From NCBI RefSeq assembly GCF_001427795.1, contig NZ_LMHJ01000003.1, positions 913,106 through 977,105 on the forward strand: 64,000 nucleotides of DNA. The letters run 5' to 3'. This stretch comes from Nocardioides sp. Root682. Lineage in GTDB: Bacteria; Actinomycetota; Actinomycetes; Propionibacteriales; Nocardioidaceae. Made by a program: the position numbers and the translations under genes. Numbering within the stretch: the first letter of the stretch is position 1; each line of letters opens with the position of its first letter. Positions 52,404 to 61,201 of this stretch are shown here, in pieces. Below the pieces are notes generated by a model, which worked only from the letters and a program-made list of their open reading frames with translations, was not told the origin of the DNA and did no database searches.

Positions 52404-53741
52404 ATGGAAAACGGCTACTACACCTGGATGCTGGTGTCGGCCTCGCTCGTCCTCTTGATGACCGCGCCCGGGCTCGCGCTCTTCTACGGCGGCATGAGCC
52501 GGACCAAGTCGGTCCTCAACATGATGATGATGTCGTTCAGCGCCCTCGGCGTCGTCGGCATCGTCTACGCGTTGTGGGGCTGGTCGATGTCGTACAGCAC
52601 GACGTACCTCACCGCCGACGGCGAGGCGGGCAAGGAGATCGGCAAGCTCTTCTCGAACCCGTTCAAGCAGTTCGGCCTCGAGACGACCGACCCGTCCAAC
52701 TACGTCTTCGTCGCGTTCCAGCTGACCTTTGCGGTGATCACCGCCGCCCTGATCAGTGGTGCGATCGCCGACCGGATGAAGTTCTCCGCCTGGCTGGTCT
52801 TCCTGCCGATCTGGGTCACCCTGTCGTACTTCCCGCTCGCCCACATGGTGTGGGGCGGCGGCTTCCTCAGCGGCGTGGAGGGCGGCCTGGCCGACTGGAT
52901 CTTCTCCGGCAACGGTGCCGCCGAGGTGGCGCCGATCGACTACGCCGGCGGCACGGTCGTGCACATCAACGCCGGTGTCGCGGGCCTGGTCCTGGCGCTG
53001 CTCATCGGCAAGCGCATCGGCTTCGGCAAGGAGCCGATGAAGCCGCACAACCTGACCCTCACGATGATCGGCGCCGGCCTGCTGTGGTTCGGCTGGTTCG
53101 GCTTCAACGTCGGCTCCATCGTCAACCTCGACGCCTACACGACCGAGACGGCGCTGGTCTGGCTCAACACGACCCTCGCCACCTGTGCCGCGATGATGGG
53201 CTGGCTGCTGATCGAGAAGATTCGCGACGGCAAGTCCACCTCGCTCGGTGCCGCGTCGGGTGTGGTCGCAGGTCTGGTCGCGATCACGCCGGCCTGCGGC
53301 AACCTCGTGCCGTGGAGCGCGATGGTGCTCGGCCTGTTCGCCGGTGGCCTCTGCGCCCTCGCGGTCGGCCTCAAGTACAAGCTCGGGTACGACGACTCGC
53401 TCGATGTCGTGGGCGTCCACCTCGTCGGCGGCCTCGTCGGCACGATCGGCGTCGGGTTCCTCGCCTCCAACAGCGGCGGGCTCCTCACCGGTGGTGGCGC
53501 CAAGCAGCTCGTCGTCCAGGTCGCCGTCGCGCTCTTCGCGATCGTCTGGTCGGCGCTCGCCACGCTCGTCGTCGGGCTCGCCATCAAGTACACCCTGGGC
53601 CTGCGACTCGTGGACGAGGACGAGGTCGAGGGAATCGACTTCGTCGAGCACGGCGAGTCTGCCTACGATCTCGGTACTGGCGGCGGCGCCCGTCGTACCT
53701 CGGTCCTCACGTCGTCCACCGCATCGGAGGGAACCGCATGA
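52404..53741 (+). CDS. amt: ammonium transporter, first copy
   Basis: 445 residues with eleven predicted membrane helices. Seen: FYGGMSRTKSVLNMMMM near residue 29, the Amt motif DYAGGTVVHINAGVAGL near 178, FGWFGFNVGS near 231, and DDSLDVVGVHLVGG near 330 with the second pore His. Imports ammonium; GlnK from the next gene is expected to block it. The ATG at 52404 starts directly before the first helix. Overlaps glnK by four bases. Confidence 0.94.
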   Translation: MENGYYTWMLVSASLVLLMTAPGLALFYGGMSRTKSVLNMMMMSFSALGVVGIVYALWGWSMSYSTTYLTADGEAGKEIGKLFSNPFKQFGLETTDPSNYVFVAFQLTFAVITAALISGAIADRMKFSAWLVFLPIWVTLSYFPLAHMVWGGGFLSGVEGGLADWIFSGNGAAEVAPIDYAGGTVVHINAGVAGLVLALLIGKRIGFGKEPMKPHNLTLTMIGAGLLWFGWFGFNVGSIVNLDAYTTETALVWLNTTLATCAAMMGWLLIEKIRDGKSTSLGAASGVVAGLVAITPACGNLVPWSAMVLGLFAGGLCALAVGLKYKLGYDDSLDVVGVHLVGGLVGTIGVGFLASNSGGLLTGGGAKQLVVQVAVALFAIVWSALATLVVGLAIKYTLGLRLVDEDEVEGIDFVEHGESAYDLGTGGGARRTSVLTSSTASEGTA

Positions 53742-54076
53742 AGCTGGTCACCGCAGTCATCAAGCCGCACAAGTGGGAGGACGTCCGCGAGGCACTCGAG
53801 GCCTTCGGCGTCACGGGAATGACGGTGAGCGAGGTCAGCGGCTATGGCCGCCAGAAGGGCCACACCGAGGTCTACCGCGGCGCGGAGTACGACATCGCCC
53901 TGGTCCCGAAGATCCGGATCGAGATCGTCGTCGACGACCCCGACACCGAGGACGTGGTCGGCATCATCACGAAGACCGCCCACACCGGCCGGATCGGTGA
54001 CGGCAAGGTCTGGGTCAGCCCGGTCGAGACCGTCGTACGGGTTCGGACGGGGGACAAGGACTCCGAGGCGCTCTGA
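53738..54076 (+). CDS. glnK: PII signal protein GlnK, first copy
   Basis: 112 residues, complete PII. The T-loop reads GRQKGHTEVYRGAEYDI with Tyr51, the residue modified in PII proteins (adenylylated in studied actinobacteria). It senses 2-oxoglutarate and ATP/ADP and gates Amt. The ATG overlaps the amt stop. N-terminal ~60 residues are almost identical to the second copy at 55540; the C-terminal third differs more. Confidence 0.95.
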   Translation: MKLVTAVIKPHKWEDVREALEAFGVTGMTVSEVSGYGRQKGHTEVYRGAEYDIALVPKIRIEIVVDDPDTEDVVGIITKTAHTGRIGDGKVWVSPVETVVRVRTGDKDSEAL

Positions 54077-54134
54077 GGTCCCGACGAGCTCGACCGACGG
54101 TCGCTGGCGCGATCCAGGGGGCATTCACCTTCGC

Positions 54135-54171
54135 GTAACACGTGGAGGGGGTCCTGTTACGCCCGCGAAAC
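54135..54171. promoter_or_regulatory. GlnR-type box upstream of the second amt
   Basis: GTTAC, six bases, then GAAAC (54156-54171) is a perfect GlnR half box. GTAAC at 54135-54139, 21 bases earlier, could be the partner half (22 is usual). It ends 22 bases before the second amt ATG. Confidence 0.68.
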
Positions 54172-54193
54172 ATTTCGACCTCAGAGTTGGCGG

Positions 54194-55543
54194 ATGCCTG
54201 ATCTGCTCCTGGTGGCCCTCTCCACTGCCACCGCACCCGAGACCGTCTCCACAGCGGACGGCGACACGGCCTGGCTGCTCGCCGCGGCCGCGCTTGTCCT
54301 GCTGATGGCCCCCGGCCTGGCGTTCTTCTACGGCGGCATGGTCCGCTCCAAGAGCGTCCTGAACATGATGATGATGGTCTTCGGTGCGCTCGCCGTCGTC
54401 ATGGTCGTGTGGGTCCTGATCGGCTACTCGATCGCCTTCGGTGACGACATCGGCGGCGGCCTGCTCGGCGACCCGTTCCAGTACGCCGGCTTCAAGGACA
54501 TGCTCGAGGAGGTCCCCGGGGCGCCGTACCCGATCACCCTGTTCGCGGCCTTCCAGGGCCTGTTCGCAGTGATCACGGTCGGCCTGATCGCCGGTGCGAT
54601 CGCCGACCGCACCCGGTTCGGCACCTGGCTTGTCTTCGCCGGACTCTGGACCGTGCTCGTCTACGCGCCCGTCGCGCACTGGATCTTCGACTTCAGCGCC
54701 GGTGACCACGTGGGCGGCTGGATGGCCAACGAGCTGGGCGCCCTCGACTTCGCCGGTGGTACGGCGGTCGAGATCAACTCCGGTGCGGCCGGCCTGGCCG
54801 CCGCGCTGGTGCTCGGTCGCCGGGTCGGCTTCGGCCGTGACCCGATGAAGCCGCACAACCTGACGCTCGTCATGGTCGGTTGCGGGCTGCTCTGGTTCGG
54901 CTGGTTCGGCTTCAACGCCGGCTCCGCGCTCGGCGCCAACAACACCGCCGCCATCGTCTTCGTGAACACCCTGCTCGCCGGCTGCACCGGCCTGCTGGCC
55001 TGGCTCACCGTCGAGCGGTTCCGCGACGACCACGCCACGTCGTTCGGCGCTGCCTCGGGTGTCGTGGCCGGCCTGGTCGCGATCACCCCGTCCTGCGGGT
55101 CGGTCACCCCGATCGGCGCCATGCTCGTCGGCCTTGCCGCCGGTGCCATCTGCGCGCTGGCGGTCGGGCTCAAGTTCACCTTCAAGTACGACGACTCGCT
55201 CGATGTCGTGGGTGTCCACCTCGTGGGTGGCCTGGTCGGCACGATCCTGATCGGCTTCCTCGCCTCGTCGTCGGTCACCAGCGTCGACGGCCTGTTCTAC
55301 GGCGGCGGTGCGGACCAGCTCGGCAAGCAGCTGGTCGCGGCCGGTGCGACCCTCGCGTTCTCGTTCACGATGACCGCGATCCTGGTGTACGTGCTCGACA
55401 AGACGATCGGTTTCCGGATCGATCCCGAACACGAAATGGCGGGCGTCGACCTGATCATCCACGGTGAAACGGCGTACGACCTGAACATCACCGGCGGTGC
55501 TCGCCCCCACTTCGGTCACGGGACTGGCACCCTGCAGTCATGA
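54194..55543 (+). CDS. amt: ammonium transporter, second copy
   Basis: 449 residues, eleven or twelve membrane helices. Shares FYGGMVRSKSVLNMMMM, DFAGGTAVEINSGAAGL, FGWFGFNAGS and DDSLDVVGVHLVGG with the first copy. It differs in the outer loops (for example a VPGAPYP loop near 108) and in VEIN in place of VHIN, so an old duplication is likely. It has its own GlnR-type box. Overlaps its glnK by four bases. Confidence 0.94.
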   Translation: MPDLLLVALSTATAPETVSTADGDTAWLLAAAALVLLMAPGLAFFYGGMVRSKSVLNMMMMVFGALAVVMVVWVLIGYSIAFGDDIGGGLLGDPFQYAGFKDMLEEVPGAPYPITLFAAFQGLFAVITVGLIAGAIADRTRFGTWLVFAGLWTVLVYAPVAHWIFDFSAGDHVGGWMANELGALDFAGGTAVEINSGAAGLAAALVLGRRVGFGRDPMKPHNLTLVMVGCGLLWFGWFGFNAGSALGANNTAAIVFVNTLLAGCTGLLAWLTVERFRDDHATSFGAASGVVAGLVAITPSCGSVTPIGAMLVGLAAGAICALAVGLKFTFKYDDSLDVVGVHLVGGLVGTILIGFLASSSVTSVDGLFYGGGADQLGKQLVAAGATLAFSFTMTAILVYVLDKTIGFRIDPEHEMAGVDLIIHGETAYDLNITGGARPHFGHGTGTLQS

Positions 55544-55878
55544 AGCTCATCAGCGCGGTCGTCAAGCCGCACAAGTGGGAAGACGTCCGACAGGCGCTCG
55601 AGGCCGTCGGCGTGAACGGGATGACCGTCAGTGAGGTCAGCGGCTACGGCCGCCAGAAGGGCCACACGGAGGTCTATCGCGGTGCGGAGTACGACATCGC
55701 GATGGTGCCGAAGGTCCGGATCGAGATCGTCGCCGATGACGCCGACGTGGAGCAGATCGTCGAGACGATCACCAAGGCTGCCCAGACCGGCAAGGTCGGC
55801 GACGGCAAGATCTGGGTGACGCCCGTCGAGTCCGTGGTGCGCGTGCGCACCGGGGACACCGGATCTGCCGCGGTCTGA
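55540..55878 (+). CDS. glnK: PII signal protein GlnK, second copy
   Basis: 112 residues. The T-loop is identical to the first copy, including Tyr51 (GRQKGHTEVYRGAEYDI). The B/C-loop region differs (ADDADVEQIVETITKAAQTGKVGDGK). Probably serves the second transporter; both copies can be substrates of the single GlnD 20 bases downstream, and mixed trimers are possible (inference). Confidence 0.95.
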   Translation: MKLISAVVKPHKWEDVRQALEAVGVNGMTVSEVSGYGRQKGHTEVYRGAEYDIAMVPKVRIEIVADDADVEQIVETITKAAQTGKVGDGKIWVTPVESVVRVRTGDTGSAAV

Positions 55879-55897
55879 GCGGAGCTGAACCAGCCGG

Positions 55898-58126
55898 ATG
55901 ACCGCAGCCGACCGCGTCGTACGCACCGAGGCCGCCGATGCCCTGTGCGGCAAGGCGTACGACGACGCGGGCGGCCCGGACAGCGGCGTCGCCCTGGTCG
56001 CGGTCGGTGGGTTCGGGCGTGGCGACATGGCGCCCCACTCCGACCTGGACGTGGTGCTCGTCGCCGAGGACGACGTCAACCAGGACTGGTTCGGGGAGTT
56101 CGCCGCGCAGGTCTGGTACCCGCTGTGGGACTCCGGCAACAAGCTCGACCACTCGGTCCGCACGTTGTCGGAGACGATCACCGCGGCGCAGAACGACATC
56201 CGGGTCGCCTCGGGCCTGCTCGACATCCGGCACATCGCGGGTGACTACAGCCTCACGCTGCGGCTGCGCACCACGGTCCTCGCCCAGTGGCGGCGACAGG
56301 CACGCCAGCGGCTGCCCGAGCTGCACGAGATGGTGCGCAACCGGCACCGCCTGATCGGCGAGCTCGCCCACCTGTCGATGCCGGACCTCAAGGAGGCCGA
56401 AGGCGGACTCCGCGACGCGACGGTGCTCAAGAGCCTGACCGCAACGTGGTTGGTCGACGTCCCCGCAGCCGACCTCGAACGCTGCCGCGGCCAGCTCCTG
56501 GACGTCCGCGACGTGCTGCACACCTCCGCCGGTCGCGGCACTGACCGGATCGCGCCCGAGCACTGGGGTCCGCTGGCCGAAGGGCTGGACCTGGCCGACG
56601 AGCGCGCCGCACAACGGCACGTTCGCGAGCTCGGCCGGCGGGTGACCCACCTGTCGCGGCTCGCCTGGCGCCGCACGGACGATGCCCTTCGTCGTACTCC
56701 TGCGGCGAAGCCGCGGCGCCCCGAGCTCACCCGGCTCGCGTCGGGAGTGGCGCTGTCGCAGGGCGAGGTGGTCCTCGACAAGGGCGCACGACCCGCGAAC
56801 GACCCCGTGCTGCTGCTGCGGGCCGCGGCCGAGGCTGCCGTCCGTGACGTGGTGCTGGCGCCCCCGACGGCCGCTCGTCTCGTCCGGGAGTGCCCGCCGA
56901 TGCCGGTGCCGTGGCCCGACGAGGCCCGCCAGCAGATGGTGCGCCTGCTCGCTGCCGGGCCCGGCCTGCTCCCGGTGTGGGAGACCCTCGACGAGACCGG
57001 CGCGCTCGAGCGGATCCTTCCCGAGTGGGAGCGGATCCGGTTGCTCCCGCACGCCTCGGTGATCCACCGCTTCACCGTCGACCGCCACGTCGTCGAGACC
57101 TGCATCGAGGCGGCCTCCCTGATCCGCGGCGTCTCGCGCCCCGACGTGCTCGTCGTCGCAGCCCTGCTGCACGACATAGGGAAGGGCGACCTGACCGAGC
57201 ACAGCGTCGCCGGCGCTCCGATCGCCCGGGAGATCGCGGCCCGGATGGGCTTCGACGACGACGAGGTGGACCTGATCAGCCAGCTGGTGCGCTGGCACCT
57301 GCTGCTCGCCGACATCGCGACCACTCGCGACCCCGACGACCCGGCCACCCTGGACGCACTCACCGAGCACATCCGGACCCCCGAGGCGCTCGCCCTGCTC
57401 ACCGCGCTGACCGAGGCCGACGCGAAGGCTGCGTCGACGAAGGCATGGTCGTCGTGGCGGGCCGGTCTGGTCCTGGACCTGTCCCGTCGCGCCCGGGCGT
57501 CGCTGGAGCGGGGGAGCGTGCCGCCTGCCTTCCGGGTCGAGGAGATCGAGATCCCGGCCGGCGCCACGCGAGGAGAGCTCGCGATCACCATCGAACCCGT
57601 GGCCGACGGCTCCCGGGTCACCACTGTCGGTCCCGACCGGGTCGGACTGCTGGCCAGCGTCGCCGCGACCTTCGCCCTGCGCCGGGTCCCGATCCGGGCC
57701 GCGCGCATCTGGTCCCAGGGGGAGTACGGGGTGTCCGTGTGGGACGTCGCCGACGAGTACCTCAACCCCGGCGCCCTGCGCGACCAGTACGACGCGATCT
57801 CCGAGGGCCGCGTCGACGTGGCCTCGCGACTGGCCCCGCGACTCCCTGCCCCGGGCGAGCTCGCGCCCACGGTCGTCGTACGACCTGAGGCGAGTGACCA
57901 CGCGACGGTGATCGAGGTGCGCGCAGCCGACCGGCTCGGCGTGGTGTTCCAGGTCAGCTCGGCCCTCGCCGCCATGGACATGACCGTGCGCTCGGCGCAC
58001 GTCTCGACGCTGGGGCCGCAGGCCGTCGACGTGTTCTACGTGCAGGAGGCGTCGGCCGGGGCACTGTCGGAGACGCGGTCCGCCGAGGCGGCCCACGCGG
58101 TGCGAGCCGCGATCACCGGCGTCTGA
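55898..58126 (+). CDS. glnD: PII nucleotidylyltransferase/deadenylylase
   Basis: 742 residues. Nucleotidyltransferase domain with GGFGRGDMAPHSDLDVVLV near 38, a middle helical PII-UTase part, HD domain with LLHDIGKG near 423, and two ACT domains (about 575-650 and 665-742, with GPDRVGLLA and RAADRLGVVFQV). It modifies and demodifies PII according to glutamine. The length is somewhat short for GlnD (E. coli ~890), as in other actinobacteria. The ATG follows the second glnK by 20 bases. Its end overlaps the convergent gene at 58113 by 14 bases. Confidence 0.94.
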   Translation: MTAADRVVRTEAADALCGKAYDDAGGPDSGVALVAVGGFGRGDMAPHSDLDVVLVAEDDVNQDWFGEFAAQVWYPLWDSGNKLDHSVRTLSETITAAQNDIRVASGLLDIRHIAGDYSLTLRLRTTVLAQWRRQARQRLPELHEMVRNRHRLIGELAHLSMPDLKEAEGGLRDATVLKSLTATWLVDVPAADLERCRGQLLDVRDVLHTSAGRGTDRIAPEHWGPLAEGLDLADERAAQRHVRELGRRVTHLSRLAWRRTDDALRRTPAAKPRRPELTRLASGVALSQGEVVLDKGARPANDPVLLLRAAAEAAVRDVVLAPPTAARLVRECPPMPVPWPDEARQQMVRLLAAGPGLLPVWETLDETGALERILPEWERIRLLPHASVIHRFTVDRHVVETCIEAASLIRGVSRPDVLVVAALLHDIGKGDLTEHSVAGAPIAREIAARMGFDDDEVDLISQLVRWHLLLADIATTRDPDDPATLDALTEHIRTPEALALLTALTEADAKAASTKAWSSWRAGLVLDLSRRARASLERGSVPPAFRVEEIEIPAGATRGELAITIEPVADGSRVTTVGPDRVGLLASVAATFALRRVPIRAARIWSQGEYGVSVWDVADEYLNPGALRDQYDAISEGRVDVASRLAPRLPAPGELAPTVVVRPEASDHATVIEVRAADRLGVVFQVSSALAAMDMTVRSAHVSTLGPQAVDVFYVQEASAGALSETRSAEAAHAVRAAITGV

Positions 58127-58388
58127 TCCGCGCCGTTCCCTTCACGAGGTCGACCTCGATCGGACGGTCGTCGTCATCCGGGTTGGGAATGACGGCGCCC
58201 TGGTTGTTGTGTGACTTCAGGTCGCGGTCGGCGCGGGCCCGGGCGGGGTCGAACACGTCGATGAAGCTGCCCAGACCGTCCGCGACCCCACCACCCACAC
58301 CGTTGTCCGATCGCAGGATCCGGTGGCCCGCCGCGATCACCAGCACCAGGACCAGGAGCCCGGCGAACGTGAAGACGGCGATGGTCAT
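58113..58388 (-). CDS. small single-helix membrane protein
   Basis: 91 residues: an N-terminal membrane helix (MTIAVFTFAGLLVLVLVIAA), then a soluble tail with HNNQGAVIPNPDDDDRPIEV and a basic end (GTARIRRR). TAGACT (58396-58401 on the plus strand as AGTCTA) lies 7 bases before the ATG, so it is leaderless and the true start is here. Convergent with glnD. The family is not recognised; similar small proteins occur beside ffh in actinobacteria (from memory). Confidence 0.72.
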   Translation of the reverse strand: MTIAVFTFAGLLVLVLVIAAGHRILRSDNGVGGGVADGLGSFIDVFDPARARADRDLKSHNNQGAVIPNPDDDDRPIEVDLVKGTARIRRR

Positions 58389-58488
58389 GCAATCGAGTCT
58401 AGATGCCTGAACTAGAGTGGAGCACGGCCTGCAACGGCCGCTCCAGCACTTTGATCCGGCTCGTTTCCCGTCTCCGCGAGGACTGCTC

Positions 58489-60051
58489 TTGTTCGCCACA
58501 CTGTCCGACCGCCTCACCGCGACCTTCAAGAACCTCCGCGGCAAGGGCCGGCTCTCCGAGGCCGACATCGATGCGACTGCCCGGGAGATCCGGATTGCGC
58601 TGCTCGAGGCCGACGTCGCTCTGCCCGTGGTCAAGGACTTCGTGGCGGCGATCAAGGAGCGCGCCCGCGGTGAAGAGGTCAGCGGTGCGCTGAACCCCGC
58701 GCAGCAGGTCGTCAAGATCGTCAACGAGGAACTGGTGCAGATCCTCGGCGGCGAGACCCGCCGCCTGCGCTACGCCAAGACCGGCCCGACGGTGATCATG
58801 CTCGCCGGCCTCCAGGGCGCCGGCAAGACCACGCTGGCCGCGAAGCTCGCGCTCTGGCTCAAGGAGCAGGGCAAGACGCCGCTGCTCGTGGCCTGCGACC
58901 TGCAGCGCCCGAACGCCGTCCAGCAGCTCCAGGTGAACGGCGAGAAGGTCGGCGTCCCCGTCTTCGCTCCCGAGGCGGGGAACGGCGTCGGTGACCCCGT
59001 GTCCGTCGCCCGCGCCTCCATCGAGGAGGCCAAGCGCAAGCTGCACGACGTGGTCATCGTCGACACTGCCGGTCGTCTCGGCGTCGACGCCGAGATGATG
59101 GCCCAGGCCATCGGCATCCGCGACGCGGTCCAGCCCGACGAGACCCTGTTCGTCGTCGACGCGATGATCGGTCAGGACGCCCTGACCACCGCGCAGGCGT
59201 TCCTCGACGGTGTCGGGTACGACGGCGTCGTACTCACCAAGCTCGACGGTGACGCCCGCGGTGGTGCGGCGCTCTCCATCCGCCACGTGACCGGTCGTCC
59301 GGTCATGTTCGCCTCCACGGGCGAGAAGCTCACCGACTTCGACGTCTTCCACCCCGACCGGATGGCCTCGCGCATCCTCGACATGGGTGACGTGCTCACC
59401 CTGATCGAGCAGGCGGAGAAGGCCTTCGACCAGGAGGAGGCGCTCAAGGCTGCACAGAAGCTCAGCGACGGCGACTTCACCCTCGACGACTTCCTGTCGC
59501 AGATGCAGCAGCTCAAGAAGCTCGGCTCGATGACCAGCATCTTGAAGATGCTCCCGGGCATGGGACAGATTCGCGAGCAGCTCGACAACTTCGACGAGCG
59601 TGAGATCGACCGCGTCGAGGCGATCATCCGCTCGATGACGCCGGCCGAGCGCGCCAACCCCAAGCTCATCGACGGTTCGCGTCGAGCCCGGATCGCCAAG
59701 GGGTCGGGGCGCACGGTCACCGACGTCAACGGTCTCGTCGACCGCTTCTTCGAAGCGCGCAAGATGATGATGCAGATGGCTCGCGGCGGCGGGATGCCCG
59801 GAATGCCGGGCATGCCCGGCATGGGTGGTGGCCCCAAGCGGGTCACCCAGAAGCAGAAGCAGAAGGCCAAGGCGAAGGGCGGGCAGCGCAAGTCCGGCAA
59901 CCCGGCCAAGGCCGCGCAGGAAGCCGCTGCGGCGAAGGCGAAGGCCGCTGAGGCCAAGCCGAACCCGTTCGGCATCGGCGAGGACATCGACTACGAAGCC
60001 GCGGCTGCCCAGCTCGAGCTGCCGAAGGACTTCTCGAAGTTCCTGAAGTAG
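58489..60051 (+). CDS. ffh: signal recognition particle protein Ffh
   Basis: 520 residues. NG domain: GLQGAGKTTLAAKLA near 106, VDTAGRLGVD near 189, TKLDGDARGG near 246; M domain (about 300-440) rich in Met (MPGMPGMPGMGGG, RKMMMQM). A Lys/Ala/Gln-rich tail (about 455-520) follows. The TTG at 58489 matches the family start (MFATLSDRL) and has GAGGA six bases before; readings from an ATG at 58417 lack support. TAGAGT at 58413-58418 is a possible -10, giving a ~65-base leader. Works with FtsY (49167) and 4.5S RNA, which is not in the window. Confidence 0.95.
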   Translation: MFATLSDRLTATFKNLRGKGRLSEADIDATAREIRIALLEADVALPVVKDFVAAIKERARGEEVSGALNPAQQVVKIVNEELVQILGGETRRLRYAKTGPTVIMLAGLQGAGKTTLAAKLALWLKEQGKTPLLVACDLQRPNAVQQLQVNGEKVGVPVFAPEAGNGVGDPVSVARASIEEAKRKLHDVVIVDTAGRLGVDAEMMAQAIGIRDAVQPDETLFVVDAMIGQDALTTAQAFLDGVGYDGVVLTKLDGDARGGAALSIRHVTGRPVMFASTGEKLTDFDVFHPDRMASRILDMGDVLTLIEQAEKAFDQEEALKAAQKLSDGDFTLDDFLSQMQQLKKLGSMTSILKMLPGMGQIREQLDNFDEREIDRVEAIIRSMTPAERANPKLIDGSRRARIAKGSGRTVTDVNGLVDRFFEARKMMMQMARGGGMPGMPGMPGMGGGPKRVTQKQKQKAKAKGGQRKSGNPAKAAQEAAAAKAKAAEAKPNPFGIGEDIDYEAAAAQLELPKDFSKFLK

Positions 60052-60064
60052 CCGGCACCACGCC

Positions 60065-60799
60065 ATGACGACCGCGGAACGGGCGCTTCGCCTGGCGGGC
60101 CAGAACCCCGGGAGTCCGGTGCCCTGTCCGATCTGTGTCGCCGGGGTCAAGGGCGCGAACCTCGAACGGCACCTCGCCAAGGTGCACGGCGACAGCCGCT
60201 GCGCCGACGAGGCCCGATGGCGAGGGCCGGAGCGCGTCGGTTCGCGCTGGTTGCTGGGCCTGGCCGTGGTCGTCGCGGCAGGCGCCGCCGGGTTCACCGC
60301 GACCTCGGGAAAGCGGGACGACCGGGTCATCCTCGGGTCGATCGGCCTGCTGGCAGTGGCCATGATCGCCTGGGGCGCGGTGGGTTGGGGGGCTCGCCTG
60401 TTCCCGGGCCAGCTGCGCGTCGACGGGCGTGGCGCCGTGCTCCGGCACTCCTACGGACTCGGCCGTCGTCGGCTCCGCTCCGTGGAGGAGGTCGTCCTGG
60501 GCAGCGCCTGGGAGGGCCGCCCGTCCGGCATCTCCGGGAACGACGACAGCTACGAGAGTGTCGACGTCCGGGTCGGTGCGTACCTCCAGCTGTGTGCCGG
60601 CCGGCGCCGGATCACGGTCCACTGCCGCAACGCGGGCGTGGTGCGCACGACCTGGACCGGCTGGCAGCAGGGCAGGAAGCGCAAGCGCCTCGACATCACG
60701 CTCGACGCGGCCGAGTTCGTCGCGCTGCAGCTCGCGCTCTGGGAGCTCGGCGTCCTCGCTCCTCGCGTGGCCGGTGGGGGAGACGGGGGTCCCCAGTGA
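60065..60799 (+). CDS. membrane protein with an N-terminal C2H2-type zinc finger
   Basis: 244 residues. Cys21, Cys24, His36 and His41 in CPICVAGVKGANLERHLAKVH form a C-X2-C-X11-H-X4-H finger. Two membrane helices follow (about 63-78 and 90-108), then a beta-rich soluble domain (about 115-235) that resembles a PH-like fold. Such fingers are rare in bacteria; here the finger is on the cytosolic side ahead of a membrane anchor. Fourteen bases after the ffh stop and overlapping the NYN gene (GTGA), so likely co-transcribed with both. Function unknown. Confidence 0.8.
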   Translation: MTTAERALRLAGQNPGSPVPCPICVAGVKGANLERHLAKVHGDSRCADEARWRGPERVGSRWLLGLAVVVAAGAAGFTATSGKRDDRVILGSIGLLAVAMIAWGAVGWGARLFPGQLRVDGRGAVLRHSYGLGRRRLRSVEEVVLGSAWEGRPSGISGNDDSYESVDVRVGAYLQLCAGRRRITVHCRNAGVVRTTWTGWQQGRKRKRLDITLDAAEFVALQLALWELGVLAPRVAGGGDGGPQ

Positions 60800-61176
60800 C
60801 CTCCACCCTGATCGTCGACGGCGCCAACGTCGTGGGCGCCCGCCCCGACGGTTGGTGGAAGGACCGCGCCGGCGCGGCCCTGCGGCTGCACGACCAGCTG
60901 CTCGTCGCCGACATCGAGTACGACGTCGTCGTACTCGTGCTCGAAGGGCAGGCCAAGGGCGGCGTGCGTGCGGGCCGTGACGCCCACGTCCGGACCGTCC
61001 ACGCCCCCAAGGACGGCGACACCACGATCGTCGAGGAAGCCCGCAAGGCAGTCGAGAAGGCCGCCGTGAAGGGTGGCCGGGTCGTGGTGGTGACCGCCGA
61101 CCGTGCTCTCGACGCCCGCGTCCACGGTGCTGGCGCGACCACGCTCTCGCCCACCTGGCTCCTCTCCCACCTCTGA
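60796..61176 (+). CDS. NYN/PIN-like domain protein, possible nuclease
   Basis: 126 residues. LIVDGANVVGARPDGWW at 5-21 carries the first Asp and Asn of the NYN fold, and VVVVTADRALDARV near 95 the later acidic cluster; GDTTIVEEARK supplies more. The set is like bacterial YacP/Rae1-type NYN ribonucleases, so it is probably an RNase or RNA-binding protein (inference). The GTG overlaps the previous stop by four bases. Confidence 0.82.
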   Translation: MTSTLIVDGANVVGARPDGWWKDRAGAALRLHDQLLVADIEYDVVVLVLEGQAKGGVRAGRDAHVRTVHAPKDGDTTIVEEARKAVEKAAVKGGRVVVVTADRALDARVHGAGATTLSPTWLLSHL

Positions 61177-61201
61177 CTGTCACGTTGGTAGCGTCGGTTG
61201 C

